64,000 bases of DNA from Gremmenia infestans (taxonomy: Eukaryota > Ascomycota > Leotiomycetes > Helotiales > Hamatocanthoscyphaceae), in assembly GCA_032629725.1 (NCBI GenBank), contig JAFEVB010000022.1:1612001-1676000 (forward strand). The letters are read 5' to 3'. Shown here one piece after another: positions 23,301-36,603 of the stretch (within the stretch, counting starts at the first letter, position 1; each line of letters begins with the position of its first letter). Under the pieces are notes generated by a model. The model had not been told where the DNA came from, ran no database searches, and was given only the letters and a program-made list of their open reading frames with translations. The position numbers and the translations under genes were made by a program.

Positions 23301-26300
23301 ATTTGTTTGCCTATGCTTGTTTTAATTGAGCGGCATGGTGGTGTCACTATCAAGTCGAATCATATTATTCGCAAGGTTGAGCATGTCTGATGGCATGGTA
23401 CGATTGTTTTTCGTTTGGTTTTTCTGAGCGATGGAGCTTTGTGACTGAGGAGATACCTTTCATGTGAAGCGGTGGTTGATAACGAAGTGATCGAGTAGTA
23501 ATTCAAGGCAATAAGTCTTTAAGTCTATGTTACGTCCAACCTGCAATGTGATACAATAACAAGTACCAGGTATGTATACATTCCCAAATGTTGTGAAAGG
23601 CTGTGTGGACAAGGAGGAAGGAGTGGCACCTAGTGGTCAGGCATGCGGAGGAAATGCGAATTTCTTTGCAATAGGGCGTGCATACCTAGGTAGACAAGGA
23701 GGGGACAGGTAGCGGGGATTGCATTTGTGAGTGCCTGCAACACGCTCAGGTTCTATCAATGGCTCGAGGTCTACGCAGATGGATAGCAGAGCAGGCAGCA
23801 CGGTAGGGTTTCAATCCATTGTATCTTGCCTTTCTTCCAAAGCCCGGGGTTTGAATCCAGGGTTTGCGAAGTCATCGATTGCTTACGATGTACGAGTATG
23901 CAAGGACGAATGCGCAGAAATAACAGACATGTCATTGCTATTATGTTATGTCGTGAGGAATGACTTTCTTGATTTCCTTTTGGGGGTTCTGTGTCTCTAG
24001 GGAGGGGAGAAAAAGGGATACTTGGACTTTGTTCGGTATGCGTTGTTGGTTTTATATCGAAGCTTGAAGTTTCTGTTTGTTTGTGTTTGTTTCTGTCTTT
24101 CTAGCTTTCGCCAGGACAGTGTTTGAAGCTTTTGGGCGAGCTGGGGGAGGAGGTAGGTACTGTGCTAGAAGAAGGAAGGCAGGAATATAGTATCGTAAGG
24201 CTGCGCTTCATTCCCACTTGCTATGATGCAGACAGAAGTCATGTCAACTTCGCTTCGCTCCGCTATGCTATTCGGCTCTTTGTTTATGCTTATGCTCTTT
24301 CCTATCTTATCACCGCGAAGTCTTGGTATGCTATGGTTTCCTCTCTAGCTACATGCAAGATGGATTCTCAGCTCATGTGTAACTTATGTATAGGATAGTC
24401 GGGTCGTGCGGCTGATGCACTGGTGCGGTACGGTATGGTAGCTGCGATGCTGTGTATGGGATGGCTGGATAGCTGGATAGCTGGATATATAGTTAGGGCG
24501 GACTGGGGAGAGAAGTGATACTCGATCGCGCACTTTGTCTTTCTTATTTTTGATGAGGAAGGGTTGTGAGGAGTTGATTGATTGATCATTGTATGAGACA
24601 AAGCAGGGCTCGTGAATGTTTCCTCGCGTCTTTAAGTTGGTCTGGTGAGTGAGAGTTCTCTAATACTACAAATAGGATTGCAACTTGATACTTCCCTCGC
24701 CAACATCAATCAATGCCTAGGTATACAAAGTTTATGAAATCCATACCAGCCGCTACTTGCAGTCCGCATCGCAAGATCTCATTCGGTCAAGATACCAATA
24801 TGCAGGCAACAGACACTTAAAGCACTCTCGATCGAACAACTGGTCATTGTACATGAGGGAAGAACAAGCTCCCTTCAATTCAAGCAGCTACTTGAAAGTG
24901 ACGAACCTCGGCAACAATCACAACAGTGATCAGCAACTCGGAATCTGTCATCCTGTGAATTCCACACCAGAAGAGACCACGAAATCTGCAATGGCTATAC
25001 CGATGAAACATCTCCTCCCCACACCCACTACCTTTCGGGCATTTGGAGACTAGAATCGAACGGGAGGACGAGGACAAGATCTGCCAACATTCGGCGACCT
25101 TTACCGAATCACCTGCATGTCAAACATATCAACCTCACACTTTGTATACGTCAAAGCTCTAGTAGACAACGGATAATATCCAGCTACTGATGAGTGATTG
25201 TCCGATAGCTCTTATGTCAGAACACTAAGCCAACCTCCACTTCCAAGTCGACAGACTAACGTCTGACATCTCACGATGTCTTTCCGTCTTGGCAGACGTT
25301 GGATCAAGCGCAGCGCAGCGCCATGAGATGAAACGCACGACATCAACCAACATCTTACGTCAGAACACTATCACAACGTCCACAGCGTCCACAACCAACA
25401 CGCGGCTACACGGCGCCTACAAATTCCCCCTACGTCGTGAGACTACTCTCCACCTTGGAATTCCATATAACTACTGCAGAGTGCAATTGATGCAGCTCAG
25501 CTCGTTGCATACAACCTAATTTGGAAGGCTTAAGCGCCCGCCATGCGTACAGTACGTGCCAACTTGGTGCATATAGACAAGGAGTTGCCCAAACTCTACG
25601 GAAGTACATGTACACATGATCATACATACGTGAAAAGAAAACACATCCTCATCCATGCAATCATCCATCCCTATCGGACCAACGAGAAACTCCCAAGTAC
25701 ATATCGCATTGTGCAAGTACGAGGCACAGAAATGAGAAACATCCGATAACAAGATCTAATGCCGTACCATTGCAGAAACCCAAGAACATGCCTACCGCAA
25801 GCCCAACTTCCTTCCTCTACCGATTCGGTCTCGCGGATCCGCGGCGCACTTCTTTGCAAGCTACCAAACCTGATACCTAGCAATTTCTAAAAGGATGCGG
25901 TAGGTACTGTAGGTAGGTAGGTACTGTAGGAATTTAGAAATAGTAATCGAATAGAAGATAGGAAACCGTAAACGCAGCCTCGCGGCGCAAGATTGATTGG
26001 GACTTGCGTATACGAGTAGAGCATGGCATGCATGGCTTGGATCCCGACCCGACCTAGCCAATGAGCAAAAAGCCTCGCTTCTGTCGCCGTTTTCTACCTG
26101 ATTTAGGAATAGACAAGAACAAAACCAGCAGGCGCTAATTCTGGGGAAGAGATATCTTATTTGATCGTTCGTACGGGAGTACTGGTTGGTATATTGCGGG
26201 CGTGTAGGGCGGGCGGGGCTGGGCTGGGCTGGGCTATAGAATAGTATAGCCAAGTAATTACTTACTACGGAGTTCTCCCGTACAGCGGTAGATGAACTTG

Positions 26301-26554
26301 CAATTATTTAATACCCTAGTCCTGGCCGAACCTAAACAACGGACGGAACAGCGGAGGTAAGGTACGTACGGTACGTGCGGTACGGTACGGTACTGTTGAA
26401 ACAAAACAAAACAGGATTGCATTGCGACACTACCTCATGGCCGACCGTCCCGCTGGAAAACTTTCCATTTCCATCGTTCGTTGATTAGATTCGTCCGTAC
26501 GTACGGACGCGTCACAAGTCCCGGTACCGAGTTGGCTTCGTAACACTAATACTA

Positions 26555-26590
26555 CACTCCAACTCCAACTCCAACTCCAACTCCAACTCC
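26555..26590. repeat. (AACTCC) hexanucleotide repeat
   Basis: Six units (one degenerate CACTCC, then five perfect AACTCC) in the centre of the gene desert. Confidence 0.95.
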
Positions 26591-26720
26591 TTTTCCATAA
26601 GCGCCGACCGAGCGAGTCCGTACGTACAGTAGGTACAAGCAAGCAAACAACCAACATCTGATTTGATCTGAGCCTCAAACACACATATGCGGCGCTGTGC
26701 TGCGCTGCGCATACAAGCAC

Positions 26721-26750
26721 ACGCACACGCACACGCACACGCACACGCAC
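26721..26750. repeat. (ACGCAC)5 hexanucleotide repeat
   Basis: Five perfect ACGCAC units; alternating purine-pyrimidine, so potentially Z-DNA forming. Confidence 0.95.
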
Positions 26751-26845
26751 ATGCAACCAACTCAACTACTCTGTATGCCGATCAGAATCACTTGACCGAT
26801 ATCAGATGCAGGAGGTGCGTGTGTGCGTCGTACAGAGACAGAGTC

Positions 26846-26869
26846 CGTACTGTACTGTACTGTACTGTA
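26846..26869. repeat. (GTACT) pentanucleotide repeat
   Basis: Four full GTACT units plus GTAC, directly joined to a TACGGAGT word at 26867-26874. Confidence 0.95.
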
Positions 26870-27590
26870 CGGAGTTCGCATGCGCAGATAATGATTCGAT
26901 TTCGAGACCTTGACGACCTCGCTTGGCTTGTCCGACGAACGAAATAATGGCGCGCGGGGTTTGTCTTGAGCGTAGATAATTACCTTTTTGGGCCAATCCA
27001 AATGCTGATTTTCGACCGGAAAGTTTAAATGTTATATTACCTCCGTATACGATGCTTTTGTTATTATCACAACTTACTAGCTGTCAGTACGAGGTATAGT
27101 AAATTACCTATGTACCTGCTTGTTCATTTAGTAGTCGAATTATAGGCAGCGGTTGACTCGTGGTAAAAAGAAAAAGGGATTTTGATCCTCCCTCCACAAC
27201 GTTACAGATACCACCTTCCTACCACACCCACGATCACGATACAACAAATTAGGTTTCTTTGAAACAGCTCGGATCCCGCGGTCGGATTCGGACGAACTTG
27301 ATAATCCAGCCCGACTACTCTCGCATTAGTTGATCCTACCGAATCCGAGAATGGGATGTTCGGTATGGTATTCGATGGTAGGCAATAATGAATGACGAAG
27401 CTGTGCTGTGCTGTGCTCGCTGTGCTTGCAGTTTCAAGGATTGAAAGCAGGGATGGGGCTCGTCGAATAATAGAATGGGCGTGTGATTGAAAAAGCTAAA
27501 GCCTTTAGATTGTAAGTACAAAAGTAAGTATCGTTGCACAAGACAAATCAACATACACACACGGAGTTCACTTCGGATATAGGAAGTATT

Positions 27591-27606
27591 GCAGCAGCAG
27601 CAGCAG
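27591..27606. repeat. (GCA)5 trinucleotide repeat
   Basis: Five GCA units, non-coding here as far as can be seen. Confidence 0.9.
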
Positions 27607-29487
27607 CCAGCTCTTGATGATTTTACAATACTCGGTATAAATGCACGCACGAGCTTATACCCCGTCTAAAATTAAAGTATACGTCCGTAAGCCGATCCCC
27701 TTGAACTCGTTCCTGGTGTGGGGGGGTCCTGCCAAGGGATCTTTTACCTGGATAGCCTATTATTCGCCCGAGATACGAAGCCCCCAAAGAAATCAAATCT
27801 ACTTCGTATAATCTAACTGCTCTGAGGCAAGAGTTTCAGGCAGCAACGGTACAATAAGTAATAATATATTTATTGTACGAGAAAGGAAGTAGGAGCTAGT
27901 ACCAAGTAAATTTACTAAGTTACCAGTAACCAGTACTGCAAGTGCGGCCGCCCCTCCGATCCACCTTCACCACCCCCTTGCTTTGCCAGCCTTAAAACGT
28001 GGTCGAATGATGGTTAATTGACCTAATCAGGCTAATCACATAATGCTAAAGAAGGCTTGGACGACGACGACGATCCCCTACTAGGTAACCTCAACTCTCC
28101 CTCTCCTGCTCCGCTCTTTCATGGCCACGGAGCTCACTTCCAGAGAAGTACCGGCCGGCAGCCAGCGGTGAGGACCATCAACACCACATCCATCATATCA
28201 CATCGTAAATACTCGTACATTACCTACTCGAGCAAATGCCAAGTAAAGTGCATCCCATCCCATCCAATCCCAGCGAATTAATCTCTCCTTCCCTTCATTG
28301 CCTTCAAGCCCATAACCAAATCCAAAATCCCCGACTTTCTGTAGCCAAACCGCCGACTTTCTGCATAGCCAGACAGGGACCATCGCGCTGCTTACTCAAC
28401 GGCCGGTCTTGTTACGTTACTTTCAGCCCTATGAAACCTTTGCGGAGGCCCCGACTTACAGTATCGTCATGTCTCCGCTCATGAACATACTCTGCGTCCT
28501 GTGGCGGTGAGTTGCGTTACCGCTTGTTTCGTTCATTTATTTATCCATTCATGAGCTCTTTATCTCTTTTCAAGCTGGTGAAATACGAGTTGCATAGTGT
28601 GTGCTGTATTATGTTGTTCGGAAGCATTGCGTGTTACACGGAAGGCATGTGCTATTACTGCATCTGGAAAACTTAGGCTCCTCCTATTTCCTTTCCATAT
28701 AGAGACAGATACAGTAGACGTCCGGAGATCAGGAGAAGATATTTTCTTCCTCGTATCCTGGACCACATAAGAGCCTATGCTGCCTACCATGCAATTCCGG
28801 ATTGATTAATGAACAAGAATTAAACCATATCTACTAACCTGATCTAACCTTTCCCTATACAAACGATTCACGCCCTTTAATTGATTTACAAGCCCATCCA
28901 AATGAAGATCTTGTCTATATCGATCGTATAATCAAAACCATATAAATTTACCAAAGTTACAATCAATGTACCGTCTTCTCATAGATAGCCTCCTTCTCAT
29001 TCGCTCACCTAAGAAGATATGCTTTGCCTAGACAAAGTCTAGAACCATGCGCACCATTCACACCTTAGCTTCGGGGCTGCCTTCCCTCGTGCCGTAGGTA
29101 TTATACTCCGCACAGTACGGTATTCAACCAATCAGCAACCCTTACTCCGTATTCTATCCTATCTTATCCTATCTTTTCTATTCTATCTTCTAGAAGTAGA
29201 TCTCCTTCAACCAATGCCAACCAAACCAAATTAAACCGATTCTAGAAGTTGAAATGATAGGAGAATGCTCCGCGTACTATACTAGCTACACCCCAGACAT
29301 AGCCTTCCTTTCACCTTCTTTTCCAATTCAACCCCTTCCCCCCGCTACACTTCCATCCCGCCTGTAAGACAGCCACAGCCCTATATACGGAGTATGCTAG
29401 CTACGGAAAATTTCCATAGCATGTGCACCACATGGTGGCATAACCCCATACATACGTACGTACATACGTAAGCTCCAACTTAAGAAG

Positions 29488-29506
29488 ATCTATCTATCTA
29501 TCTATC
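29488..29506. repeat. (ATCT) tetranucleotide repeat
   Basis: About 4.75 perfect units, followed by imperfect copies up to about 29520. Confidence 0.9.
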
Positions 29507-29955
29507 CATCTATTTATTCATTCGGAGGATATAAGTACAGGCTCATTCACATTCCCACCTACCTATTTACTTCTACGTACGGAAGCCCGGTGCACCTACA
29601 GTACAGCAGATTAAAATGACTTGGCCGGCTTAAATTACCTAGGCCCGAATCCGAGTCCGAATACAGTACCAGTACGGAGCATTAGAGTTTTCAAAACTCA
29701 AAAGCTGTGCTTGGCTAGGATTGTGTGAATGTGAGGTTTGCGGCCGTAACCAAATTCAATCAAATCAAAATCAATGAAACAAACGTACACCAGAAAAAGT
29801 CTATTATTATTAAAAAATCTATTTCGAGAATGGTGAGGCAAGAATGAATAGGAGGCAATTATTATCGATTTATCATCATGCAACGCTTTTAACGGACACA
29901 AACAGATAGACAGACGCCAAGTTCCGCGCGCTACCTACTACTTTACGGAGGTATG

Positions 29956-29975
29956 GGAAGGGAAGGGAAGGGAAG
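29956..29975. repeat. (GGAAG)4 pentanucleotide repeat
   Basis: Four perfect GGAAG units just after a TACGGAG word at 29944. Confidence 0.9.
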
Positions 29976-30440
29976 GCTACTTCCATTTAGACAATAATTA
30001 AGCTCTTCATACAGTAGCGCCGTTCTAGAAGCACCGTTCGATTGGTTCATTTCGTAGAGTTTAGCTTTCGTGTACATGTGCAGTGCAGTGGCTTGGCGAG
30101 CGGTTTCCTAATCGGGCGCGCCTGGCGCGAGGCGAGGTCTGGTCTGGTCTGTCTAGACAAACAAACCAACAAACAAACAGACAGACAGACGGCGTCAAAG
30201 AAACGGCTGGCCTCCTAAATGTCTGCGCTATACGACGACAAAGGGCGTGTGTACGGACTGGTATACGCAATTGTTGCGCTAGGATGTTTAGGGGTATTGC
30301 TCAGCCTTTTTTGGAGAGCCCGGGATTCAGTCACTGCACTCACTCACTCACTCGCTCGCTCGCACAGCCTTCAGCCAGAAAGCACGGTGGGGGAATGCGG
30401 TAAGAACTCTAACGTACAGGTAGGTGCACTCCTCTGGGAG

Positions 30441-30459
30441 CACTGCACTGCACTGCACT
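30441..30459. repeat. (CACTG) pentanucleotide repeat
   Basis: Almost four perfect units. Runs of AGAC (about 30175-30191) and CACT/CGCT (about 30339-30362) lie close by. Confidence 0.9.
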
Positions 30460-33400
30460 CGTGTCAGACGCTACTAATTCTCATGGGAAATAAAGACGGG
30501 GACCCAATGGGAGTCGATAATTGATCGATGTTTGTATATTTCTGTCAAGGGAAAATAGATTACGTCCAAGCCATGCCTGTCTATTGTCAAGGAATACGCT
30601 TGAGTGTTGGGCAGCTCCCGTATCCCAGTGTCGAATTACGGCTCAGGGGAAAGGGGTGCCTAGCAATAATTCCGGGGATTAGTACTGGTAAGAAACCCTA
30701 GAACCATGCTTCCATGTTTTGAATCCTTGAATATATGCGGTAAGCGCATGCAGCGCAGGTGGTGAACCTGAAGGGTGGGTACCGTGAGAGCGGGTATGGA
30801 GAGTACGTGCTGAGAACTAACTTGGGAACACTCCCACCAGTCTAACAGGTCGCATAATAATATCAGCACTCAAAGTTTCAAACCCCTTGGGAGATCAATA
30901 GGGGTAGTTCTCGTTACAAGGGAGGAAGTTGTAATCTCCACAGCTTCCCTCTCCTGAAACGTTGAAACGATTGTGCAAGAATCTGCCGCGCTCCCACGCT
31001 CCCACACACCTTCCTAACCTGTGAGAGATCCCCCTTTGGAGGCGTTTGAATGGTTTATTCTCCGGGCGGTGGCTTACATACTGCTTGTTCGGCGTGGCTA
31101 CCAAGCCCTACCGCTTATCTGTAACAGTGTGAGGAGTCAAGACGGTCTTCGTAAGCCTGATAGGCTGTTGGTCCCTGGTACTTACCACATGGCATGATAG
31201 GGGCAAGACCCCGTACATAATATGGTTCAATCCCTCTTGGCCGTTTTCAATGCCGTATAGACCAAATAGGCTCCAACATAGCATGGGCAAGGCCAAATAT
31301 AGCTGGTTGGTTGACAAGAGTCTGAAAAAGACAGGAGTATGGATTTAGCATTTGGAATAAGTATTCCGTATAGGAATATGAAATAAACAGGAATACTAGC
31401 AACAATGCCAGCAAACTCAAATCATACACCACCTGACAAGCGAGGGCATCCCGAAAAGGGTACTTTGATGCCAAGGAAAGCATGACAATTCCAAAAGGTC
31501 AATACCCGCTCTCACGGCAAATACGGATGATCGGAATTGATGGTATAATCAAATGCCATGGCAGTGGCTATGCTATGCCGACGACATTAAAACATGGAAT
31601 GCCGAGTTTGCCAGTGTGATAGCCGTAACTCGGAATACCAGGAACTGGTACTGTAGGCAGGCAGAACGACGGTGAACGTCTTCACCGCAAGACCCGGGGT
31701 TGGAGAGGACATGGAGACCAGAATTATGGCCGAGAAATAGTAAGAATAGATTACAGCCAGGCCCAGAACTTCTTGATCTGGAGCAGAAGGTTTGTAGTAC
31801 AGGGATTGCGTTGCCTAAAACGCACGCCGCGAGACAAATGATTGCTGGACTAGTAAAAACCAAGCAAGATTAAGGTCTGAGGAGAGCGGTGATGAAAACA
31901 ACGCAGCGTGGTTACATTACTATCAGTGGTGAAGATCAGATGGTGGTTGGAATGCGCTGCATTGGAACACATTGGGCCTGTCCGATGGAGATGCGGCAGC
32001 GTTTGAAGCCGGGTAGGGCTGAGGGGGAAGTCCAAATCATGCCATGCGCCGTCAGCTGCCACCAGAACCACCATGTACTATCAGAGGATGAGCATTCAGA
32101 CCTACCGGAAGAGACATAGCACTGGACACTGGGTGGGATACAGCACGGTGCTGGTGGAGCAGTGCAAATCGTCGAGCCCGACTCTTCCTCCCTCTTCACC
32201 GTCGTCGTATCTTCGCGAGACTCGCTAAAGTACGATCTCTGGACAGCGATTGGTGTAGAAGTGCATTGCAGGGGCCTTGGACCTTCCATGCACCCAAGAT
32301 TCTGCGGTGTGTAGAAAGAAGTGTCGGGGTGACGAGGGGTTGGAGGGGAAAAGGCAGGGGGCCCATGCACCCTCACCAATCAAACCCTGTCGCCCGTACA
32401 CCTTTGTAATCTGGGGCGCAAAAATAAACATATGACAAAGCACGTGCGTTCCGTACGCCTTTCTAGAAGGAGGCAAGGATACGTCTAAATTCCTGTATGG
32501 AGTCTTGAATATTAATGGTGACAAAATCCCGGTAAAGGTCAATTTTGGGGCCAAAACCCACGCGGCATAGCTCTGCTCGGCCCATCTGATTTATCCATGT
32601 CAGGAGGAGCCATGCCCGCTACGGGAATATCAAGTGAGCCAAACAGAGCCAACACAGTACGAGTTGATTGCCCGAAGCGATATAGCATGATTTAGTGTGT
32701 ATAAATTTACACGAAATTCTTGACTCTGGAGTACAAGTAGATAAAGAGGGTTATACTTGCAATAATTCTTCCTCCGAAGCGGAGTGCCATCGTTCTACAG
32801 CTATCCAAGTAGGAGAATGGCTTTAGATACGACTAACGCTGGTAGGTAGTTGATTTGTCCAGAGGATGGTTGGACACAAAACTCTATTTTACGACATGTG
32901 CGTCGGATTCTATATCCTTATATCCAATTCCGGGGCAGCACCCCTAAAACATTCTAAGAGTTGGTCAAGACTATTTCAGATTCCTGAAACCAAATATAGA
33001 TGTGAAGGTTAATAATCATCAAATGTCTCGCTTGCAAGAGTGTCTTGCATAAAAAGCTGAATAGGGCTGTTTGCCAAGCTTTTTAGGAAAAAGGGGGACG
33101 ATTGTACCTTTTCCCTGCCTTCTATTTGAGGTTGTCGACGTCGGCCGCGACAGCCTCCGCTTTTGCCACTGGTTCTTTCATTCGTTCTCCTTTTAGAGAT
33201 TATTGTTGCAGGGTTTCAGGATTCCAAACGGTGGAAATGCGAACGGCGCGGCGCCGACCATTATTTTGCCTTTGATCCGTGCGTGCTTTTCCCAGGATAA
33301 TGTGGGTTTGCTAGGCAACAATATTTGGTACTTTTTAGAGCCTCTCGAAAGTCAAGATTAATTGGCGTCGCAAAGTACTTCTATTATCACCGGTAGCCGA

Positions 33401-34269
33401 GGCGATTTGTTTTTCCTTTTAGAGGCATTGTCGCTGTTCCCGTAGCATCCGTTCGCAAAAAGAAACTCCCCTTTGCGGGTACTGCACTGTGATTAGATGA
33501 ATATAGCCGTCTCCTGAACCCTCATTGCCGGCCCATTAATAATTCATGGCTTCATTCATCCACCGCACGCCGTAGGGCTGCTATGGATCTTCGATGATAA
33601 TTTAGAATTAGAGACTGTACATGTAGGCTTAGCGTAGATCTATTCCTAGTATCACTGCTGGGCTGGTGCAGTGCGAGCGAGCTTTCTGGTTGGGGCCGCT
33701 GTACGAGGCTTGCATCCCCAGCAGCTTTGGCTTGGGACTTAGGTTCTATTCTTAAAGGCTGCTAATTAGCCAACTATACGAAATCGGGGTCCTATGCCTT
33801 AGCGCGTTCCCGGGGTGAAGTAGAGTTGGTGTCGCTGTACGTAGTAGCGTACAAATGCTGGGTGGCTGAGAGACTAACCCTTTGGGGTCGTTGACTCGAA
33901 AGCCCGCAGAATGTCGGCAAGCAAAGTGCGTGGCTTTTGCGAACGGTCGAAAAGGCGGCCGGGAAATGGTAAATGAGCAGGGGGAGCCGTGCAGGGGCTT
34001 TGTGCCAGCCTTAGCAGGGGCAACTATGACAGGGTTTCTGTTTGTAGCTGAATCTTGGGGAGCAGGGGCTCTATAAGTCCGCATGGCTGCGGAGTAGCAG
34101 GTTGTGTAGTCCCGCGATTTACATATATACTCGAGGGAGATCCCCAATTGCGGCGTCTCAAACGTTGTTGATTACAGACCTTGACCATCATTCTCCAAGT
34201 CTCTACTTCGAAGCATTCATCTTCCTCACTCTACATCTACACATCCCCAGTTATCCATTCAGAACCAAC

Positions 34270-35192
34270 ATGTCTGCATCACAAAGCTACTCATACCCGT
34301 CTGCCACGGCGTCGAGACATATCACCGCACATGGCACCAGCAGTGCTTTCAGCAGTTCAGCAAATCCAGATGAGGACTGGACCAAGATATCCGATCTTGC
34401 TGAGCGCAGAAGAATCCAGAACCGTATTGCTCAAAGAAACTACCGTGAGTAACTCCATCTGCTCGCCCACAGCACAGTTAGCTAACCCACTCAATAGGCA
34501 AGAAGCTAAAGAGACGTCTCGAAGACCTCGAGAGACGGGCAGGATCATCATCAGCATCCCCACCTCAAATACATGCGGAAATCCACCAGCCAGACCGCCG
34601 CGAAAGCGTCCAGCAGTACAAGAGAAGCCCGGAATCTTCGCACAGATCTCCCAGACTTGTTCCAACTCAGCAGTACACACCACCAATGCACAACGACGAG
34701 GAAATAATGTTTGGCCAAAGCTATGACCGAGAAGGGTCTCGAACACCTCCTCTATTCGCATATCACTCTTACCCCGCTCCTGAAGACATTGTCTACCCGC
34801 CATATCCTCAATCACAGCCATACCGAGCGGTGACTACTGGGGACTATGATTATATGCAACCTGTACCAGTCACTCTGCCTTCGATGATGCACTTCCAAGA
34901 TTCGATCAAGCGCGAGAACGAAGAAACCATGAGCCCGTTCGCCATGAGCTATCAAGGACTTCCGGCCATCGATATTCACTCTTCTCATGGATATGACGAT
35001 TCAAATCCTCATGTGAGTAAAGTCCGAGCTCCACAGCATCTGCTGAGCCGTGTCTGACTTGTGAATTTGAAGACTCCTCCTCTTTCACATTCATACGATC
35101 ACTCGACAACATGTTCCGAGTCCGGGTATTCTCAATACCCAACCACGCCTCTCTCGATGCCTCCTTCGCCGCGACTCATGACACAAATATGA
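34270..35192 (+). CDS. Short bZIP-type (Yap/AP-1-like basic region) transcription factor
   Basis: Probable DNA-binding regulator of 269 residues. Exons 34270-34444, 34498-35012 and 35073-35192; both introns are GT-AG, and the first has a GCTAAC branch site. The basic region RRRIQNRIAQRNYRKKLKRR (residues 47-66) has the N-x-x-A-Q-R-x-x-R pattern of the fungal Yap/Pap1 class and is split by intron 1 exactly at the last arginine. Only LKRRLEDLERR follows before the chain turns into Ser/Pro/Gln-rich sequence, so there is no full leucine zipper. The rest is Tyr/Pro/Ser-rich, resembling a disordered activation region. Such short bZIP-like proteins are common in filamentous fungi. Its 5' side is an 11-kb gene-free region. 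Targets are unknown. Confidence 0.85.
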
Positions 35193-36603
35193 GCGAGTGT
35201 TTGGTATCGGTATAATGATTGTTTGGTTTCGGGTATGGTGTATGAAAAACGAGAGTCGAAGCGCTCGACACTCAACAGAGGAATTCTCAGGGATATGATT
35301 TTGGAAGCTGGAACGGGTAGCATTGGTAGTCTGGTGTTGGCGTTTTTGTTCTTTGTTAGCGGCAAGAAACTTGGGTCTGATTTTTGGGCTGTAAATACCC
35401 CGCCCCTCCGCACAACACTCGTTGTTTGAGCTCCAGATAACAAGAATGATAATCTTGACAATTACTTTTGCCCGCGCATGCAAATGTTGTTGATACTTGC
35501 AACTGCCTGCAATACTTGACTGCATCATTTGTGATAGATCTGGTTTCACTCATTGGAGCTACCAACATATCATAGCCTCAACTCATAGCCACGACGGGTG
35601 TCAAAGGCCCAAGCAGAAACGGGTAAGTCTGGCACGGCAATCGGCCCCCACTTTGCGGTAGTGCCCATCCGGCTGGCCGCCGCAGAGTAGGTGGAAGATT
35701 ATTATTTGGCCGAACCGTGCTTGTACCGTATTTCACGTAACCATCTGGGTCGGTCTAGTTGTAGAAAGTGGCGCAACGAGAATACGGAGCACTATGCTCT
35801 GTGCGGAGTTCTGTACGAGTACTTGCTCCGCAACTTTCGCTGTGCCACTCTCTACCTCTATCGAGAATAGAATGCAGCGCGCTGGCCGTAATCGCGGGCG
35901 CAAAGCTCTCGTGAATATTAATCGGTCTCCTGAGACCTTTGCAGATCCCTCGCGACTATGTGATGTGATGCACGGCCCTGACTGGATGAGAGTCGGGTCG
36001 GTCCAAACTACCCAGTAGGTTTTCGAGACGCGAGACACGAAGGAGGAGCGATGTCGATCGCGTTGCAGGCACAGCGAGGCGTAGGAGTGGAGTGATTGCA
36101 GCAACTTGCATCACTGTAGGATCAAGCCGTGGCGGGAAAGAAATCGAGTAGTCTGAAAAACGGGAGCTCGTCGACGAAGGATCAACATGATCAATAAGAC
36201 CCGCGCGCGAGTCGATTTGAGATGCTGATGGATGCGGTGCGATGCTCGAAGTTAGTAAGCATGAGAGAGAGAGCAAGGCAAGGCTTGTGGTCCGTGGGGA
36301 ATTCAGGTTCCCAGGAATCTGGAGGTTTGCCGATCAGGTCCATGTACTCCAGTATAAGCGCGCGTCTGCCGCGGCAAGGCTGATAGTGAAGTCATCAGAA
36401 TAATGAACACGAGTTTTCGACTTATATTCTACATAACAGTCTCCATTTAGCCCTATATCCCTAGCTATTCTCTTCATCAACGATCCACCCTACGTAGAAC
36501 CTTTCCGCAAGAAAATTTACTGGTTTGTCATCAAGTACCTGGGTAGCGAATCTATTTTTCATTATTACAAAAGCTTCTCAACCCCAAGAGTCAGTTCCCG
36601 GCT
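35193..36603. other. Intergenic region between bZIP and CIA30 genes
   Basis: No gene is recognised. TACGGAG occurs at 35783. The last 200 bases should hold the CIA30 promoter and leader. Confidence 0.45.

Larger units (their letters stand above)
23301..34269. other. Gene desert of 11 kb, very rich in microsatellites
   Basis: Both strands were read and no conserved protein domain, tRNA or rRNA was recognised. Open frames are short, mostly lack an ATG start and translate into low-complexity or non-protein-like strings. The stretch contains many short tandem repeats (the best are listed separately), dispersed TACGGAG words, and GGTAC-rich segments near 26.36-26.40 kb. It is the 3' side of beta-tubulin and the 5' side of the short bZIP gene, so it may include a long regulatory region or non-coding transcripts, which sequence alone cannot show. 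Confidence 0.55.

Noticed and set aside
31936..32379. 147-codon open frame on the minus strand in the gene desert
   Set aside because: Begins with TTG, has no domain and no plausible upstream exon; probably chance.
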